Shown here: one piece after another, positions 30,674 through 30,842 of the stretch
Numbering within the stretch: position 1 is the stretch's first letter
Layout: each line of letters begins with the position of its first letter
Source of the DNA: an uncultured Pirellulales bacterium
GTDB taxonomy: Bacteria > Planctomycetota > Planctomycetia > Pirellulales > Lacipirellulaceae
DNA: 30,842 nt
NCBI GenBank assembly: GCA_947258835.1
Contig: CAMYJY010000001.1
Location: 1 to 30,842, forward strand
Reading direction: 5' to 3'
Program-made: the position numbers and the translations under genes
Notes under the pieces: generated by a model
What the model was told of the DNA's origin: nothing
The model's input: only the letters and a program-made list of their open reading frames with translations
Databases searched by the model: none

Positions 30674-30768
30674 ACGAAGCAGCACCCCACATCAAATATC
30701 TCACATCTCACATCTCACATTACTGACCCCACATCAAATATCTCACATCTCACATCTCACATCACTGA
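30638..30768. repeat. ACATC-rich simple repeat with a 42-bp tandem duplication
   Basis: A diverged copy begins at 30638 inside the ATP-grasp gene. Two 42-bp units (CCCCACATCAAATATCTC...) follow at 30685-30726 and 30727-30768, differing at one position. It extends over the last codons and stop of the plus-strand ATP-grasp gene on one side and the last codon and stop (30762-30764) of the minus-strand stress protein on the other. Confidence 0.9.
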
Positions 30769-30842
30769 CGGAGGACCAACACTGGGCAATGTGCCAGCCG
30801 CAGCACGCGTTCCGCCACGGACCCAATCAAGAGTCGCTTCAG
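30762..30842 (-). CDS. Universal stress protein, C-terminal end (cut by window edge)
   Basis: Reading the minus strand from the edge gives 26 residues then TGA: LLIGSVAERVLRLAHCPVLV within them matches the C-terminal UspA signature GSVxxxVxxxxxCPVLVV, part of the ATP-binding loop in ATP-binding members. The rest lies beyond 30842. Its stop codon is inside the 42-bp repeat unit, so the last residue or two may derive from the repeat. It converges on the COG2232 gene. Confidence 0.85.
   Translation of the reverse strand: MKRLLIGSVAERVLRLAHCPVLVLRQ

Overview
The window looks like a chromosomal segment from a planctomycete (Planctomycetota, probably Pirellulales-like). The strongest marker is the gene at 8649-9713: a prepilin-like N-terminus, a DUF1559 body and a C-terminal H-x9-DG-type motif, a family greatly expanded in that phylum. 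Supporting signs are the high GC, short mixed-strand operons, many small palindromic repeats, a giant AmmeMemoRadiSam fusion and a COG2232-type ATP-grasp of the kind found near tetrahydromethanopterin C1 genes. No rRNA, tRNA, CRISPR array or complete transposon was seen.

Layout. 1-738 (minus) is the N-terminal part of a cobalamin-binding radical SAM protein cut by the window edge and visibly lower in GC. 846-3938 (minus) encodes one 1030-residue protein joining AmrS, AMMECR1 (AmrA) and Memo (AmrB); near-identical 57-bp inverted repeats lie on either side of it. 4533-5405 is an unrecognised coiled-coil protein. 6069-8539 holds an overlapping pair, a GT39/ArnT-like membrane glycosyltransferase and a polyprenyl-phosphate sugar synthase, behind four phased copies of a perfect 10-bp palindrome. 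8649-9713 is the DUF1559 protein.

10038-17198 is the most interesting block. It contains three D-Ala-D-Ala-ligase-like ATP-grasp proteins (one fused to a GNAT acetyltransferase, one fused to a cysteine-cluster domain), a lysine 2,3-aminomutase with its PLP lysine and both lysine-binding aspartates, a second free-standing cysteine-cluster protein and an AIM24-like protein. Two ATGA start/stop overlaps, a 55-bp tail-to-tail overlap and a 13-bp convergent gap pack these six genes together. My inference is a pathway making a beta-lysine-containing, possibly N-acetylated, small peptide or conjugate. I know of no described system with this composition, but I could not search.

17199-17870 is a repeat-rich gap with a 276-bp MITE-like element. 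17871-20060 is a membrane-fused spermidine-synthase-like protein. 20185-22816 (minus) has a glutamate-cysteine ligase and a fatty acid desaturase. 23421-24680 is a beta-ketoacyl-synthase homologue whose catalytic Cys and second His are replaced. 24709-25245 is SmpB, 25537-27489 a DUF255 thioredoxin-domain protein, and 27684-28109 a small membrane coiled-coil protein whose N-terminus looks like the start of LarC. 28572-30673 has a pseudo-receiver protein and a COG2232-type ATP-grasp protein, and 30762-30842 (minus) is the C-terminal end of a universal stress protein.

Repeats are a main theme: paired REP palindromes at three loci, a family of CTCAAAsTGAAAAC-ended elements mostly at gene ends, a 79-bp inverted-repeat element, tandem 14-, 18-, 21-, 22- and 42-bp repeats, and an ACATC-rich simple repeat that runs into coding ends.
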